The notes under the pieces were generated by a model. It made no database searches and had not been told where the DNA came from. It worked only from the letters and a program-made list of their open reading frames with translations. A program made the position numbers and the translations under genes. Below, piece after piece: positions 44,850 to 61,635 of a stretch of 64,000 nt of DNA; positions within the stretch are counted from its first letter, which is position 1, and the number at the start of each line of letters is the position of its first letter. This DNA comes from Ramlibacter cellulosilyticus (GTDB lineage Bacteria > Pseudomonadota > Gammaproteobacteria > Burkholderiales > Burkholderiaceae_C). The stretch spans positions 1-64,000 of the forward strand of contig NZ_JACORT010000015.1 of the NCBI RefSeq assembly GCF_014297465.1, written 5' to 3'.

Positions 44850-45563
44850 ATGGAGAGTGCGCATTCCGACCTCCGCGCCAACCGGCTGCTGGCGCTCCTG
44901 GAGCCTTCCACGCTGGCGGCGCTGGCGCCCCGGTTCGAGCGCGTCGAGCTGCGTCACCGCGACCGCCTCTACGACGAAGGCGCGCCGATGACGCATGCCT
45001 GGTTCCCGGCCGAGGGTGTGCTGTCCATGCTGGCGGCCGCATCCGCGGCGCAGACCCGCATCGAGGTCGCCACGATCGGGCGTGAAGGCGGTCTTGCGGT
45101 GCCGCTGCTGCTCGGCGCGCAGCGCAGCCCCGGCATCGTCTTCCCGCAGGTGGAGGGCTGGGGGTGGCGCATCACGGCCGGCGACTTCCTCGCAGCCGTC
45201 GCCGGGCACCCCACGTTCTCGCGCGTCATGCACCGCTTCGCGTACGCGCTGTTCGTGCATGCGTCGCAAGGCACGGCGTGCAACCGCGCCCATGGCCCCG
45301 AGCAGCGCTGCGCGCGCTGGCTTCTGCAGACACACGACCGCGTCCGGGGCGACACCTTCGACCTCACGCAGGACTTCCTCGCGGAGATGCTCGGCGAGCG
45401 CCGCGCCACGGTGAACCAGGCGGCCACCCATCTCGCGCAGCGCGGGTTGATCCGCTACAGCCGCGGGCACATGGAAGTGCTCGATCGCGCGCGGCTGGAA
45501 GACGCGGCGTGCGGCTGCTACCGCTTCATTCGCGACACCTACGAGGAGATGTTGCAGCAGTGA
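44850..45563 (+). CDS. Crp/Fnr-family transcriptional regulator
   Basis: 237 residues. A cNMP-binding beta-roll (about 20-130, EVATIGREGGLAVPLLLG) is followed by the dimerisation helix and winged helix-turn-helix (DLTQDFLAEMLGERRATVNQ, about 175-210). The FNR iron-sulfur cysteines are absent, so it is not an O2-sensing FNR. A TATAAA element lies about 31 nt before the ATG. It sits between nitrile hydratase and its activator, and its stop overlaps the activator start (GTGA). Confidence 0.88.
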   Translation: MESAHSDLRANRLLALLEPSTLAALAPRFERVELRHRDRLYDEGAPMTHAWFPAEGVLSMLAAASAAQTRIEVATIGREGGLAVPLLLGAQRSPGIVFPQVEGWGWRITAGDFLAAVAGHPTFSRVMHRFAYALFVHASQGTACNRAHGPEQRCARWLLQTHDRVRGDTFDLTQDFLAEMLGERRATVNQAATHLAQRGLIRYSRGHMEVLDRARLEDAACGCYRFIRDTYEEMLQQ

Positions 45564-45922
45564 GCGCCCTGCCCCAGGTCCCCGGCCTGCCGCGCGACGC
45601 GGACGGCCCCGTCTTCGGCGCGCCCTGGCAGGCGCAGGCCTTCGCGATGGCCGTCGCGCTGCACGCGAAGGGGCTCTTCACCTGGCCCGAATGGGCCGAG
45701 GCGCTCGCGAACACCATCCGCACGGCGCCGGCCGCGCCGGACGAGGACGCCGGCGCGGCGTATTACCGGCAGTGGCTGGAGACGCTCGAGCGCATGGTGG
45801 CGCGCACCGGCGCCAGCTCGGAAGGGGAACTGCGCCGCTACCGCGACGCGTGGGACCACGCGGCGGACCGCACGCCGCACGGGCAGCCGATCACATTGGC
45901 GCCCGAAGACTTCGACCGCTAG
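45560..45922 (+). CDS. nthE: Nitrile hydratase activator / accessory protein
   Basis: 120 residues similar to the P14K-type activator: GAPWQAQAFAMAVALHAKGL, FTWPEWAEALANTIR and the YYRQWLETLERMV helix echo the beta-subunit N-terminus. It delivers cobalt to the alpha subunit. Start GTG at 45560 overlaps the Crp/Fnr stop. It is separated from nthB by the Crp/Fnr gene and the small minus-strand ORF, an uncommon order. The symbol is by analogy only. Confidence 0.84.
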   Translation: MSALPQVPGLPRDADGPVFGAPWQAQAFAMAVALHAKGLFTWPEWAEALANTIRTAPAAPDEDAGAAYYRQWLETLERMVARTGASSEGELRRYRDAWDHAADRTPHGQPITLAPEDFDR

Positions 45923-46404
45923 CCGTCCACGCGCAGCGGGAAGTACGCGGCGAGCTCCTCCAGCGCCTGCTTCACGTCGCGGTAGTGGATGAACACGCCG
46001 CCCGCGCCTTCCCACAGGTGCTGGTACTTGAGCGTGTCGTCCACCAACACGTCGCCGTGCTTGCAGTGGTCGCGCTTGTCGGCGGCGAGCGTCGTGATGA
46101 TCTCCGTGCCGGGGAAGTGCTGCGCGGCCCAGCGCACCTTCTGCGCCGCCGCCCAGTTGCCGCGCGGCAGGCCGGTGAGGATCACCGGGTGCAGGTGGCG
46201 CACGGCCTCGAAGAGCTCCATGGCGCCGGGCATCAGCGGAAGCGTCCCGAAGAAGTCCGGGTGCTGCGCGAGGCGGGCCCAGAAGCGGCCGGCGCCGTGG
46301 CGCGCCTGGAAGGCCTTCGGCGGCATGCCGAAGATCTTTCCGGCCCCGGTGTCGAAGTCGGCGAGCACGCCATCGCAATCGAGATACAGGCGTCGATCGG
46401 GCAT
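45919..46404 (-). CDS. HAD-family 5'-nucleotidase-like (NT5C-type) phosphatase
   Basis: 161 residues with the HAD nucleophile motif LYLDCDGVLADFD (residues 6-18) and later HPVILTGLPRG and DVLVDDTLKY acidic pair. Similar to deoxyribonucleotidase type C. Metal-dependent phosphate hydrolysis is expected, but the substrate is unknown. Its stop overlaps the convergent activator gene by 4 bp (CTAG). Confidence 0.8.
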   Translation of the reverse strand: MPDRRLYLDCDGVLADFDTGAGKIFGMPPKAFQARHGAGRFWARLAQHPDFFGTLPLMPGAMELFEAVRHLHPVILTGLPRGNWAAAQKVRWAAQHFPGTEIITTLAADKRDHCKHGDVLVDDTLKYQHLWEGAGGVFIHYRDVKQALEELAAYFPLRVDG

Positions 46405-46456
46405 GGGTCCATCGTGCCGCGGCCGGGCGGCGGCCGGCGTAGGACCCTGCAGGCAA

Positions 46457-46822
46457 TCAGCCGATGCCAAATGCCTCCCGCAAGGCCGAGCAGAAGGGGT
46501 CCGTGCCGCTCAGGGTGAGGGTGAGCGTGGTGCGGGCCGGATCGGGCGTCCCCGCCTCGAACTCCAGCCGGTCGGCGCCGGGCGCATAGCGAACCGCCAG
46601 GGGCGTGGCCACTTCGCGCACGCCGTGCAGCGCGTAGTCCCACTCCCCGCCCTCGTCGAGCGGGGCGGCCGGGCCGAAGCGGCGTTCCGCCCAGTCGAGC
46701 ACGGCGCGCACCTCCGCGTCCAGCGCGGCGAGCTGCGCCGGGCCGGCCGAAGCCATCGCGTCGAAGCTCCCGTGCCCGTGCGCGTCGCCGCTGAAGTCGA
46801 AGTCGAGGTAGCGCAGCTCCAT
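46457..46822 (-). CDS. Hypothetical protein, 121 aa
   Basis: A soluble protein with MELRYLDFDFSGDAHGHGSF at its N-terminus and a beta-rich C-terminus (TTLTLTLSGTDPFC). I do not recognise its family, though small proteins of this general form are frequent in Comamonadaceae. It lies 52 bp upstream (minus sense) of the HAD gene. Confidence 0.68.
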   Translation of the reverse strand: MELRYLDFDFSGDAHGHGSFDAMASAGPAQLAALDAEVRAVLDWAERRFGPAAPLDEGGEWDYALHGVREVATPLAVRYAPGADRLEFEAGTPDPARTTLTLTLSGTDPFCSALREAFGIG

Positions 46823-46921
46823 CGCCGCGCATCATAGGCCGTTACATGGCGCGACAAAGGCACGTGCGGGCGCCCGTTTGCTGCCAGCATCGCGGAAACA
46901 GAAGGTGAAAGGGAGCCCGCC

Positions 46922-47578
46922 ATGGACATGAACCTGCTGGTCGCGCTGGCCATCCTGCTGATGCTCGCCGTGATCATCGGCGCCGTGCTCGCGCGCCGCC
47001 GCCGTTCGACAGGCCTGGCGCAGCGCTTCGGCCCCGAGTACGAGCGCACCGTGCAGCGTGCCGGCAGCCGCAGCCAGGCCGAGGCGGAGCTGCACGCGCG
47101 CGAGCAGCGCGTGCGCAAGCTGGAGATCGTGCCGCTCGCCGCCCACGAGGCGCAGCGCTTCCGCATGGAGTGGCAGGGGCTGCAGGCGCGCTTCGTCGAC
47201 AGCCCGCGCATGGCGGTGGCCGAAGCGGACCTGCTGGTGCGCGACGTGATGACGCGCCGCGGCTATCCCATGGGCGACTTCGAGAGCCGCGCGGCCGACC
47301 TCTCCGTGGACCATCCCGTGGTGGTCGAGAACTACCGCGCCGCGCACGAGATCGCCTTGCGCGAACGCCGCGGCGAGGCCGACACCGAGGGCCTGCGCCA
47401 GGCCTTCGTGCACTACCGCGCGCTCTTCTCCGAGCTGCTCGAGGCCCCGCAGGCGCGGCGCGCACGACCGGAGGAGCGGCCGGCGGAACGCATGCGCGGC
47501 GGGATGCTGTCGCCCGAGCGCGCGATGGCGAAGGAAGGAGCCGCCACGCGCGATCGCGAGCGGCGCAAGGAGCGCTAG
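46922..47578 (+). CDS. Single-pass membrane protein with cytoplasmic coiled-coil
   Basis: 218 residues: one transmembrane helix at 4-24, then a long charged helical cytoplasmic part (RSQAEAELHAREQRVRKLE) and a basic tail ending in KER. Similar proteins are annotated as hypothetical membrane proteins. RBS AAAGGGAG precedes it. It converges with the 47575-49425 kinase gene with a 4-bp CTAG overlap. Confidence 0.73.
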   Translation: MDMNLLVALAILLMLAVIIGAVLARRRRSTGLAQRFGPEYERTVQRAGSRSQAEAELHAREQRVRKLEIVPLAAHEAQRFRMEWQGLQARFVDSPRMAVAEADLLVRDVMTRRGYPMGDFESRAADLSVDHPVVVENYRAAHEIALRERRGEADTEGLRQAFVHYRALFSELLEAPQARRARPEERPAERMRGGMLSPERAMAKEGAATRDRERRKER

Positions 47579-49425
47579 TTCGCCATGGGCAGGCGCACGC
47601 GGAACGTGCTGCCCTGCCCCGGCCCCGCGCTGGAGGCGGCTATGCTGCCCTGGTGCAGCTCCACCAGCTTCCTCACCAGCCACAGGCCGATGCCCAGGCC
47701 CGGCGGCCCCACCTGCGAGGTGCCGCGCCCTTGCGCGAAGAGGTCGAACACGTGCGGCAGCAGGTCCGGCGCGATGCCGCTGCCGTTGTCGCACACCTCC
47801 ACCACCACCTCGCCCGCCTCGCGCGTCGCGCGTAGGTCGATGCGGCCCCCGGGGGGCGTGTACTTGACCGCGTTGTTCACCAGGTTGCTGAACACCTGCG
47901 CGAGCCGCGTGAGGTCGCCGCGCAGCCGCACCGGCTCCTTCGGCAGCTCGATGGCCAGGACGTGCCCCGCCGCCGCGATCGCCGGCTGGCAGCTCTCCAG
48001 TGCGTGGTCGAGCACCTGCGCGAGGGTGAGGTCCTCGACGCGCAGGCCCAGCTTGCCGCGGCTCACGCGCGAGACGTCCAGCAGGTCGTCGACCAGCCGC
48101 ACCATGTGCGTGAGCTGCCGCTCCATCATGTCGCGCGTGCGCGCGGCCGTCGGCGGGAGTTCGCCGACGCGGCGCAGGATCTCCAGCCCGGTGCGGATGG
48201 GTGCGAGCGGATTGCGCAGCTCGTGCGCCAGGGTCGCGATGAATTCGTCCTTGCGCCGGTCCGCTTCCACCACGTCCGTGATGTCGGTCGAGACACCGCA
48301 GACCGCGTAGACCTGCCCGGCCTCGTCGTACAGGGGGAACTTGCTGGAGCGGAACACGGTGAGTTCGCCCTGCACCACGGCGCGCTCTTCCACCGTGATC
48401 GGCTCGCCCGTCTCCAGCACCCGCCGGTCGTTGGCCCGCAATTCCCCGGCGGCGCCCACGCCGAACAGCTCGTCGTCGGTGATGCCCTGCACCTGCTCGG
48501 GTCGCAGCCCGTGGAGCCGCCGCCACGCCTGGTTGGACAGGATGTAGCGCCCCTGCAGGTCCTTGGCGAACACCAGCGCACCGGCGCCTTCGATCACCGA
48601 CTGCGTGAGGCGCTGCGCGGCGCGCAGGCGGCCTTCCGCGATCCTCTCGATCGTGACGTCGCGCGCTGCGCAGATGCCGCGCACCGGCTGCGGGCGGCCG
48701 TCGACGTCTTCGAACACGATCTGCAGGCGGATGTGCAGCCAGCGCACGATGCCGCTGGGCAGTTGCGCGCGCACGTCGATCGCGAGGTGGCCGTTGCCCG
48801 CGGGGTCCAGCGTGCGGCGGATCGCGTCGAGGTAGCGGTCGCGGTCCTCGGGATGGATGCGGTCGAAGATCGCCTGGCGCGGCACCGTGAGCGGACCGTC
48901 CCCGAGCTCCAGCAGGCGGGCGAGCTCGCCCGAGATGTGGTTCAGGTTGGTGCGGTAGTCGATGTCCGCCATCACCAGGCCCGCGGCCTGGATGCCCATC
49001 GCGAGCTTCAGGCGGTCCGCCTCGCGCTGCGCCTCCGCCGCCTTGCGCTCCGTGATGTCGCGCGCGATCCCGAGCAGGCCCACGACGTCGCCGCTCGCGC
49101 CGCGCAAGGGCATCTTGCGCGTGTGGTAGCAGCGCAGGCTGCCGTCGGGCGCGGGCAGGGACTCCTCCCGCTCGACGGCCTGCCCGACGGCGAGCATCTG
49201 GCGGTCGTTCTCGCGCAGCCGGCGCGCCGCCGCGCCGTCGCCGAGGATCTCGAAGTCGGTGCGGCCGATCACCTGTTCGGCGGTGAAGCCGAAGATGGCC
49301 AGCGTCGCGCGGTTGGCGAAGCGGTAGCGGCCTTCCAGGTCCTTCGCGAAGATGCAGTCGTCGCTGGCCTGCGCGATCGCCTCCGCGAGCAGGCCGGGAT
49401 GGTCGAACAGGGTGCCGGCCGTCAT
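47575..49425 (-). CDS. Multi-PAS sensor histidine kinase
   Basis: 616 residues, all soluble. Three PAS domains lie at about 12-125, 145-260 and 270-385 (each ends in a DIT/RDVT motif), then HisKA with phospho-acceptor H401 (ATLAHELRNPLAP), and HATPase with G box GLGIGLWL. There is no receiver domain. It senses an intracellular signal by PAS. It is the third gene of the kinase transcript, 18 nt after the gene at 49444. Confidence 0.9.
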   Translation of the reverse strand: MTAGTLFDHPGLLAEAIAQASDDCIFAKDLEGRYRFANRATLAIFGFTAEQVIGRTDFEILGDGAAARRLRENDRQMLAVGQAVEREESLPAPDGSLRCYHTRKMPLRGASGDVVGLLGIARDITERKAAEAQREADRLKLAMGIQAAGLVMADIDYRTNLNHISGELARLLELGDGPLTVPRQAIFDRIHPEDRDRYLDAIRRTLDPAGNGHLAIDVRAQLPSGIVRWLHIRLQIVFEDVDGRPQPVRGICAARDVTIERIAEGRLRAAQRLTQSVIEGAGALVFAKDLQGRYILSNQAWRRLHGLRPEQVQGITDDELFGVGAAGELRANDRRVLETGEPITVEERAVVQGELTVFRSSKFPLYDEAGQVYAVCGVSTDITDVVEADRRKDEFIATLAHELRNPLAPIRTGLEILRRVGELPPTAARTRDMMERQLTHMVRLVDDLLDVSRVSRGKLGLRVEDLTLAQVLDHALESCQPAIAAAGHVLAIELPKEPVRLRGDLTRLAQVFSNLVNNAVKYTPPGGRIDLRATREAGEVVVEVCDNGSGIAPDLLPHVFDLFAQGRGTSQVGPPGLGIGLWLVRKLVELHQGSIAASSAGPGQGSTFRVRLPMAN

Positions 49426-49443
49426 CGCCGCTGCACAAGCGCC

Positions 49444-51083
49444 TCAGGGCCGGTCCGAGGCGCTGCCTTCCAGGCGGGAGGCGATGAGCTGCAGCAGCCG
49501 GTCGATGTCGATCGGCTTCACCACGTGCTCGTCGAAGCCGGCCGCGCGCGACCGCTCCAGGTCCTGCGGCTGGCCCCAGCCGGTGACCGCGACCACCGTG
49601 CGCCCCGCCCCGCCCGGCTGCTCGCGGATGCGGCGGCACGCGTCGTAGCCGTTCACCCGGGGCATGCCGATGTCCAGCAGCACGAGCTCCGCGTCGAATT
49701 CGCCGGCGGCCTGCACCGCCGCCTCGCCGTCGTGCACCTGGCGCACGCTGTGCCCCAGGGATTCGAGCAGGATGGCGAGCGTCTCGGCGGCATCCGTGTT
49801 GTCGTCGGCGACGAGGATGCGCAGCGTGCCCGCGGGCACGCCGGGTTCCGCCTGCGGCGCCTCCGGCTCGGGTTCGGAGGAGGCCTCCGCGAGGGGCAGC
49901 CGCACCGTGAAGACGCTGCCCTTGCCGGCGCCTTCGCTCGCGGCCGTGACGGTGCCGCCATGCAGTTCCACCAGCTTGCGCGTGAGCGACAGGCCGATGC
50001 CGAGGCCGCCGCGCGAGCGGGTGAGCGCCGGCTCTTCCTGCGAGAACATGTCGAACACGCTCTCCAGGCGGTGCGGCGCGATGCCGATGCCGTTGTCGCG
50101 GAACGAGACCACCGCCTGCGCGCCGTCGCGCACGACGCGCACCTCGATCTGCCCGCCGGGATCGGTGTACTTGGCGGCGTTGGACAGGATGTTCATGAAC
50201 ACCTGCGCGAGCCGCGCGCGGTCGGCATCGACGGCCAGCTTGCCGGGCGGATGCAGCACCGACAGCTTGTGCCCGGCGCCGTCGATCTGCGGCTGCATGG
50301 TTTCCACCGCGTCGGCCAGCACGTCGTCGAGCAGCGCGCGCTCGCGGCGCAGCTCGATGCGGCCCTGGCTGATGCGGCTGACATCCATCAGCTCGTCGAT
50401 GAGCCGGCTCATGAGGCTCACTTGCCGCTCGATGATGTCGGACGCCCATTGCACGTCGTTCGTGCCCGGTCCGCGCAGCTTGAGGAAGTGGATCGCGTTG
50501 CGCACGGGCGCGAGCGGATTGCGCAGCTCGTGCGCGAGCGTCGCCAGGAATTCGTCCTTGCGCCGGTCGGCCTCGCGCAGGCGCGCCTCGCTGGCCTGCA
50601 GTTCGGCGGTGCGCTCCTCCACGCGGCGGTCCAGGCTCGCATTCAGCTCCAGCAGGCGGCGGTTGGCCCGCTCGAGCTCGCGCTCCTTGCGATGCAGCTC
50701 CGCGAAGACGGCCACCTTGGACTTCAGCACGGGCGGGTTCACCGGCTTGTGCAGGAAGTCGACGGCACCCGAGCCGTAGGCCTCCAGCACCTGCTGGTCC
50801 TCGTGGTAGAAGGCCGTGAGGAAGATGATGGGGATGCGCGCCGTCTTGCGGCGGTCCTTGATCATCTTCGCGAGCTCGAAGCCGCTCATGCCGGGCATCT
50901 GCACGTCCAGCACCAGCAGCGCGAACTCGTCGGCCATGAGCGCGAGCAGCGCGTCGTCGCCGGTGGTCGCGCGCACGAGCCGGTAGCCCGGGTGGTCGAG
51001 GATGGACTCCAGGACCGCGAGGTTCCTCGGCTCGTCGTCGACGATGAGGATGTTGACCTGTTCGACGGGATTCATCGCTTGCA

Positions 51084-51084
<1 letters not shown>
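49444..51084 (-). CDS. REC-HisKA-HATPase-REC hybrid kinase
   Basis: 546 residues. N-terminal receiver (phospho-Asp60 in LLVLDVQMPGMSG), coiled-coil, HisKA with H185 (LATLAHELRNPLAP), HATPase (GLGIGLSLTRK), and a C-terminal receiver with aspartate in ELVLLDIGMPRVNG. No membrane segment. A receiver before the kinase suggests it is itself phosphorylated by another kinase, the obvious candidate being the poly-HAMP kinase encoded upstream. Start ATG overlaps that gene's TGA (TGATG); an alternate ATG lies 9 nt downstream. Confidence 0.9.
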
Positions 51085-58283
<7,199 letters not shown>

Positions 58284-58476
58284 GGTGTCTCCGTTCTGGA
58301 GGAATGCACCCGCTGCGGGGCCTACGCCGAGCGCAGCGGTGATGTTGTTGCGAGGCTCAGCCTGAACGCCAAAGTTGTGCGACAGGCGGCCGCCAGTGTC
58401 GGGGGCTTCTTCCCATCGCGTCGTAGGACGGCACCGACACGCAATGACGGATGAGCACCACCGTCGCGCAGAACAC

Positions 58477-58511
58477 AAAAAAAGCACGCGGCGCCGTGGG
58501 GCGCCGCGTGC
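58477..58511 (-). terminator. Strong Rho-independent terminator
   Basis: On the minus strand a perfect 12-bp stem (GCACGCGGCGCC with loop CCAC) is followed by seven Ts. It ends transcription from 58643-59008, separating it from the kinase operon. Confidence 0.88.
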
Positions 58512-58602
58512 GGGCGGATGGGCTGTGTTGCGAATCAGCGCCAGCGCGGGTCCGCCGCGGCCTCGCGCTGTCCGCAGGGCCGCGGCGGGAGAGGGTGTAG
58601 GA

Positions 58603-58636
58603 GCGCGGGCGTACGTCTTTCTTCGGACGCCCGCGC
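58603..58636 (-). repeat. Perfect 10-bp stem after the small-protein stop
   Basis: GCGCGGGCGT and ACGCCCGCGC pair perfectly with a 14-nt loop, starting 6 bp after the stop of the DUF4148-like gene. No T-run; it may protect the 3' end of the transcript. Confidence 0.5.
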
Positions 58637-58642
58637 GGCCCG

Positions 58643-59008
58643 TCACTCCTCGATGCCTGGCGCGGGCGCGACCGCCAGCTGCGCGGCCTGCGGCTGCGTT
58701 GCCTCGCGATGGCCCAGGTACACCGAGCCGCTGTCCTCCCCGCCGAACGCGGACACGCTGTCGCGGCTGGAAAGGTAGTCGCGCGTGACCTCCTCGCGGC
58801 TTCGATCGCTGCGCATGTGCATCACGGGGTTGTATTCGTCGGCCCACGGATTCACGCCGGACCGGCGCGCCTCCTGCAGTTCGGACAGGACGTCGGCGCG
58901 GCTCTTCATGGAGGTGAAGGGGTCGGGCTGGTAAGTACCGTCTTCCGCGAACGCGGAAACCGCGGCGGCGGAGGCGATGACGAGGGCGAGAGCGGTCTTG
59001 CGGGCCAT
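58643..59008 (-). CDS. DUF4148-like periplasmic protein
   Basis: 121 residues with signal peptide MARKTALALVIASAAAVSAFA, then SRADVLSELQEARRSGVNPWADEY, which matches the short SRAEVxxEL-type motif of DUF4148 proteins common in Burkholderiales. Function unknown. It is followed by a hairpin and a strong terminator, so it is a monocistronic gene, as is typical of abundant small exported proteins. Confidence 0.78.
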   Translation of the reverse strand: MARKTALALVIASAAAVSAFAEDGTYQPDPFTSMKSRADVLSELQEARRSGVNPWADEYNPVMHMRSDRSREEVTRDYLSSRDSVSAFGGEDSGSVYLGHREATQPQAAQLAVAPAPGIEE

Positions 59009-59251
59009 GATGTTTCCTCTGGTCAGGCGTAAGGGCCCGAAAGATAGGCGAGCCCCTGCGAGGAAAGATCGGCCGAATGGGGAGGGATCGCGCGCTGCTG
59101 CGAGCTTCGCGCCCTCATGCGATACGTGGCTTCGGTGGTGCCGGCGGCCCGCATCGCGGGCGCCAGCGAGAAGACGGCGCAGCGATCGGGACTGGACCTC
59201 GTCGTGTTCAGCGACGAGGCGTCCGCGATCGCCCGGCTTCTCTCCCAGGCC

Positions 59252-60934
59252 TTACTGGCAGCTGAAGTTCTCGGCCACCTCGAGGCTGCCGCTGCCCTTG
59301 TAGCGCGCGACCTTCGGCCAGGGGCACAGGGGCCGCGTGCGGTTCGGCGCCCAGCTCGACGGAACGTCCGCATTCGCGCCCGCCGCATTGCCCGCGCCGC
59401 GCGCGCCGGCCACGATGCCTTCCGGCGCGACCCCGGCTTCGACCCACAGCACCAGCGGCGTGAGCATGTCGAACTGGTCGGTGGCAGGGCCGCCGGAACA
59501 GTGGTTCATGCCCGGGACCGGGTAATAGCGCGCGAAGCTGCCACCGCCGTTGCCCGCCAGGCCCTTGTACCAGTTCTGGGTGTCGTCGCTGGAGAAGATC
59601 GGGTCGCTCGTCCCGTGGTACACGAGCATCTTGCCGCCGCGGCTGCGCAAGGTGCCGAGGTCACTCGCGTTGGGCGGCGTCATGAAGGACATGGCGCTCT
59701 CCGTGTAAGTGGCATTCGTGGCGTTGATCTTCGCGAGGATGGTGTCGATGTTGGCACTGGCGGCGAAGGCCGGACCGTTGAAGGTCGCGGGATTCTCCGG
59801 CGGCACCTCCCAGATGAAGGCGATCGCGCCCGAGTCGAGGATGGCTGGAACGGTGAACTTCCAGAACGACCAGCCATTGGTCCCGAAGCCCGAGTCGTAC
59901 GGCCAGCTCGAATAGAAGCGCGTGCCGCTGCTGTTGGTCGCGCCGGCGAAGAGGTCCGCGATCTTGGTCTTCTGGTCGGCGGTCAGGCAACTGCCGTCGC
60001 GCGCGCCCGTGCACGTGGGCACGTCGCGCTGCAGGCTGAATGCGGCCTGGCACGCGGCCTGGTCCTGGACCAGGCCGTCGGCGGCGCCGTCGAGCGCGTC
60101 GCACTTGGCGAGGACCGCGTTCGACACCGTCGTGCGTTCCGCGGCCGTGAAGCCGGTCGATGCGTTGCCCGGCGTGCTCGCGAGCGAGAGGTAGGTCTGG
60201 TAGCCCTTGACGTTGGCCGTGGCGGCAAGCGGCAGGCGGAAGCCGGGGTCGCCGACCAGGAAGCCGTCGTACTGGTCCGCGTAGCGCGACGCGGCCACCA
60301 TGGTGTGGCGTCCGCCGTTGGAGCAGCCGCCGATGTAGGAACGCTCGGGCCCCTTCTTGTACGCGGTCTGGATGGCCGCCTTCGCCATCGGCGTGAGCTT
60401 GCCGACCGCCTGGTAGCCGTAGTCGAGGCGGGCCTGCGGGTCGATGCCGAAATCCGCGCCGCCGCCGCTGTGGCCCGCGTCGGAGCTGATGACGGCGAAG
60501 CCTTTCTGCAGCGCGTTGGTGAGGGCACCGCCGCCGTTCACCGCGCCGGTGGCCGTGACCACGCTGCCATCCGTCCCGCCGTTCGCCTGGTAGAAGAAGC
60601 GGCCGTTCCAGTTCAGGGGCATGCGCATCTCGAAGCCGATCGCATAGCTCTTGCCGTCGACGGCGCTCGTGCGCGGGAACATCCGGCCGGTCACCTGGCA
60701 GTGGGCCGGCACGTCCGTGCCTGCCACCTTCAGCGTGCCGGCGGCGACCTCCTTCGCATCGGTGATCGTCGTGTTCGGGTACGAGATGGTCGTCTTGAGG
60801 TCCGCGCAGTTGCCGGACAGGGTGGCGCCCGTGACGGGCCGCAGGTCGGGCAGGAGGCTGCCGTCGCCGCCGCCGCCGCATGCGGTCAGCGCGGCGGCGG
60901 CCACCGCCGCCGTGACCAAGGGGTATCTGCTCAT
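59252..60934 (-). CDS. Tannase/feruloyl esterase-family lipoprotein
   Basis: 560 residues. N-terminal lipobox LTAC with Cys19 as the lipidated residue, then the tannase fold. The nucleophile is Ser205 in IGGCSNGGRH, adjacent Cys204, and the late GMNHCSGG holds the paired Cys and His of the family CS-D-HC catalytic motif. It hydrolyses esters of phenolic acids such as gallate or ferulate at the cell surface. A calcium site is expected in the lid (DALDGAADGLVQD). It lies alone on the minus strand. Confidence 0.9.
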   Translation of the reverse strand: MSRYPLVTAAVAAAALTACGGGGDGSLLPDLRPVTGATLSGNCADLKTTISYPNTTITDAKEVAAGTLKVAGTDVPAHCQVTGRMFPRTSAVDGKSYAIGFEMRMPLNWNGRFFYQANGGTDGSVVTATGAVNGGGALTNALQKGFAVISSDAGHSGGGADFGIDPQARLDYGYQAVGKLTPMAKAAIQTAYKKGPERSYIGGCSNGGRHTMVAASRYADQYDGFLVGDPGFRLPLAATANVKGYQTYLSLASTPGNASTGFTAAERTTVSNAVLAKCDALDGAADGLVQDQAACQAAFSLQRDVPTCTGARDGSCLTADQKTKIADLFAGATNSSGTRFYSSWPYDSGFGTNGWSFWKFTVPAILDSGAIAFIWEVPPENPATFNGPAFAASANIDTILAKINATNATYTESAMSFMTPPNASDLGTLRSRGGKMLVYHGTSDPIFSSDDTQNWYKGLAGNGGGSFARYYPVPGMNHCSGGPATDQFDMLTPLVLWVEAGVAPEGIVAGARGAGNAAGANADVPSSWAPNRTRPLCPWPKVARYKGSGSLEVAENFSCQ

Positions 60935-61103
60935 GGTGTCTCCGGATGTTGGACGGTGCGCCATCCAGCGGGCACACCTGACCATGAAGTTACTTAAGCA
61001 TCCAGCGTCCGCCGATGCGGGCTTTCCCTAGAGAGCAGGGATGCAACTCATCCGGGAAGATGCCGGGCGTGAACCATTCCGGCCGCTTGGCACAATTTGG
61101 CGC

Positions 61104-61589
61104 ATGACGCAGAAACGCAGCGCCCGCGCGGACCTCACGCCCGCCGGACGCATGGAGGAGGCCCGCCTGCAGAAGGTGCTGGGCTACCAGCTCGCGCAGG
61201 CGGCGCTGGTCACCGATGCCATCTTCTTCGAGCAGGTCGGCAAGCCCTTCAACCTGCGGCCGGTGGAATACACGGTGCTCACGCTGATCGCGGAGAACCC
61301 CGGCGGCTCGCTCGTGCGCCTCGCGCGCGCACTGTCCGTCACGCCGCCCAACATCACGACGATGGTGGACCGGCTGGAGGCCAAGGGGCTCATCGCCCGC
61401 CACGCCAGCGAACAGGACCGCCGCGCGCACGTGCTGCACGTGACGGCCAAGGGCGCGGAGCTGGTGCGCAAGGCCACGCAGCGCATCGTGGAGGCCGAAG
61501 GCGCCGCACTGCCGCTGACCGCGGGGGAGCAGGCGATCCTGGCCGAACTGCTGCACAAGGTGGCGCTCGCCCGCGGCAGGACGGGCTGA
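61104..61589 (+). CDS. MarR-family transcriptional regulator
   Basis: 161 residues with the winged helix-turn-helix: LRPVEYTVLTLIAENPGGS, LARALSVTPPNITTMVDRLE, and the wing ARHASEQDRRAHVLHVTAKG. Divergent from the esterase gene (169-bp gap), so it is a likely regulator of it, responding to a phenolic acid as in other MarR/esterase pairs. A longer upstream extension is possible but lacks coding character. It ends 46 bp before the TPP riboswitch region. Confidence 0.9.
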   Translation: MTQKRSARADLTPAGRMEEARLQKVLGYQLAQAALVTDAIFFEQVGKPFNLRPVEYTVLTLIAENPGGSLVRLARALSVTPPNITTMVDRLEAKGLIARHASEQDRRAHVLHVTAKGAELVRKATQRIVEAEGAALPLTAGEQAILAELLHKVALARGRTG

Positions 61590-61624
61590 GCCGCGCCCTC
61601 CGCACGCCGCCGCGCGTGCGCGGC

Positions 61625-61630
61625 TATACT
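61625..61630 (+). promoter_or_regulatory. TATACT -10-like element for the thi operon
   Basis: TATACT lies six bases before the riboswitch 5' boundary, at the distance of a -10 box from the probable transcription start near 61636. No good -35 hexamer is seen 17 bp upstream. Confidence 0.5.
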
Positions 61631-61635
61631 TTGCG

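Larger units (their letters stand above)
58284..58642. other. 359-bp intergenic region upstream of the poly-HAMP kinase
   Basis: Contains the kinase RBS, a terminator (58477-58511) and a hairpin (58603-58636) belonging to the upstream small-protein gene. The part 58290-58470 probably holds the kinase promoter, but I see no convincing -35/-10 pair and no gene. Confidence 0.6.

Noticed and set aside
59009..59251. Open frames in the 243-bp gap between the DUF4148-like and esterase genes.
   Set aside because: No start with a ribosome-binding site and no recognisable protein. I see nothing supported in this gap.
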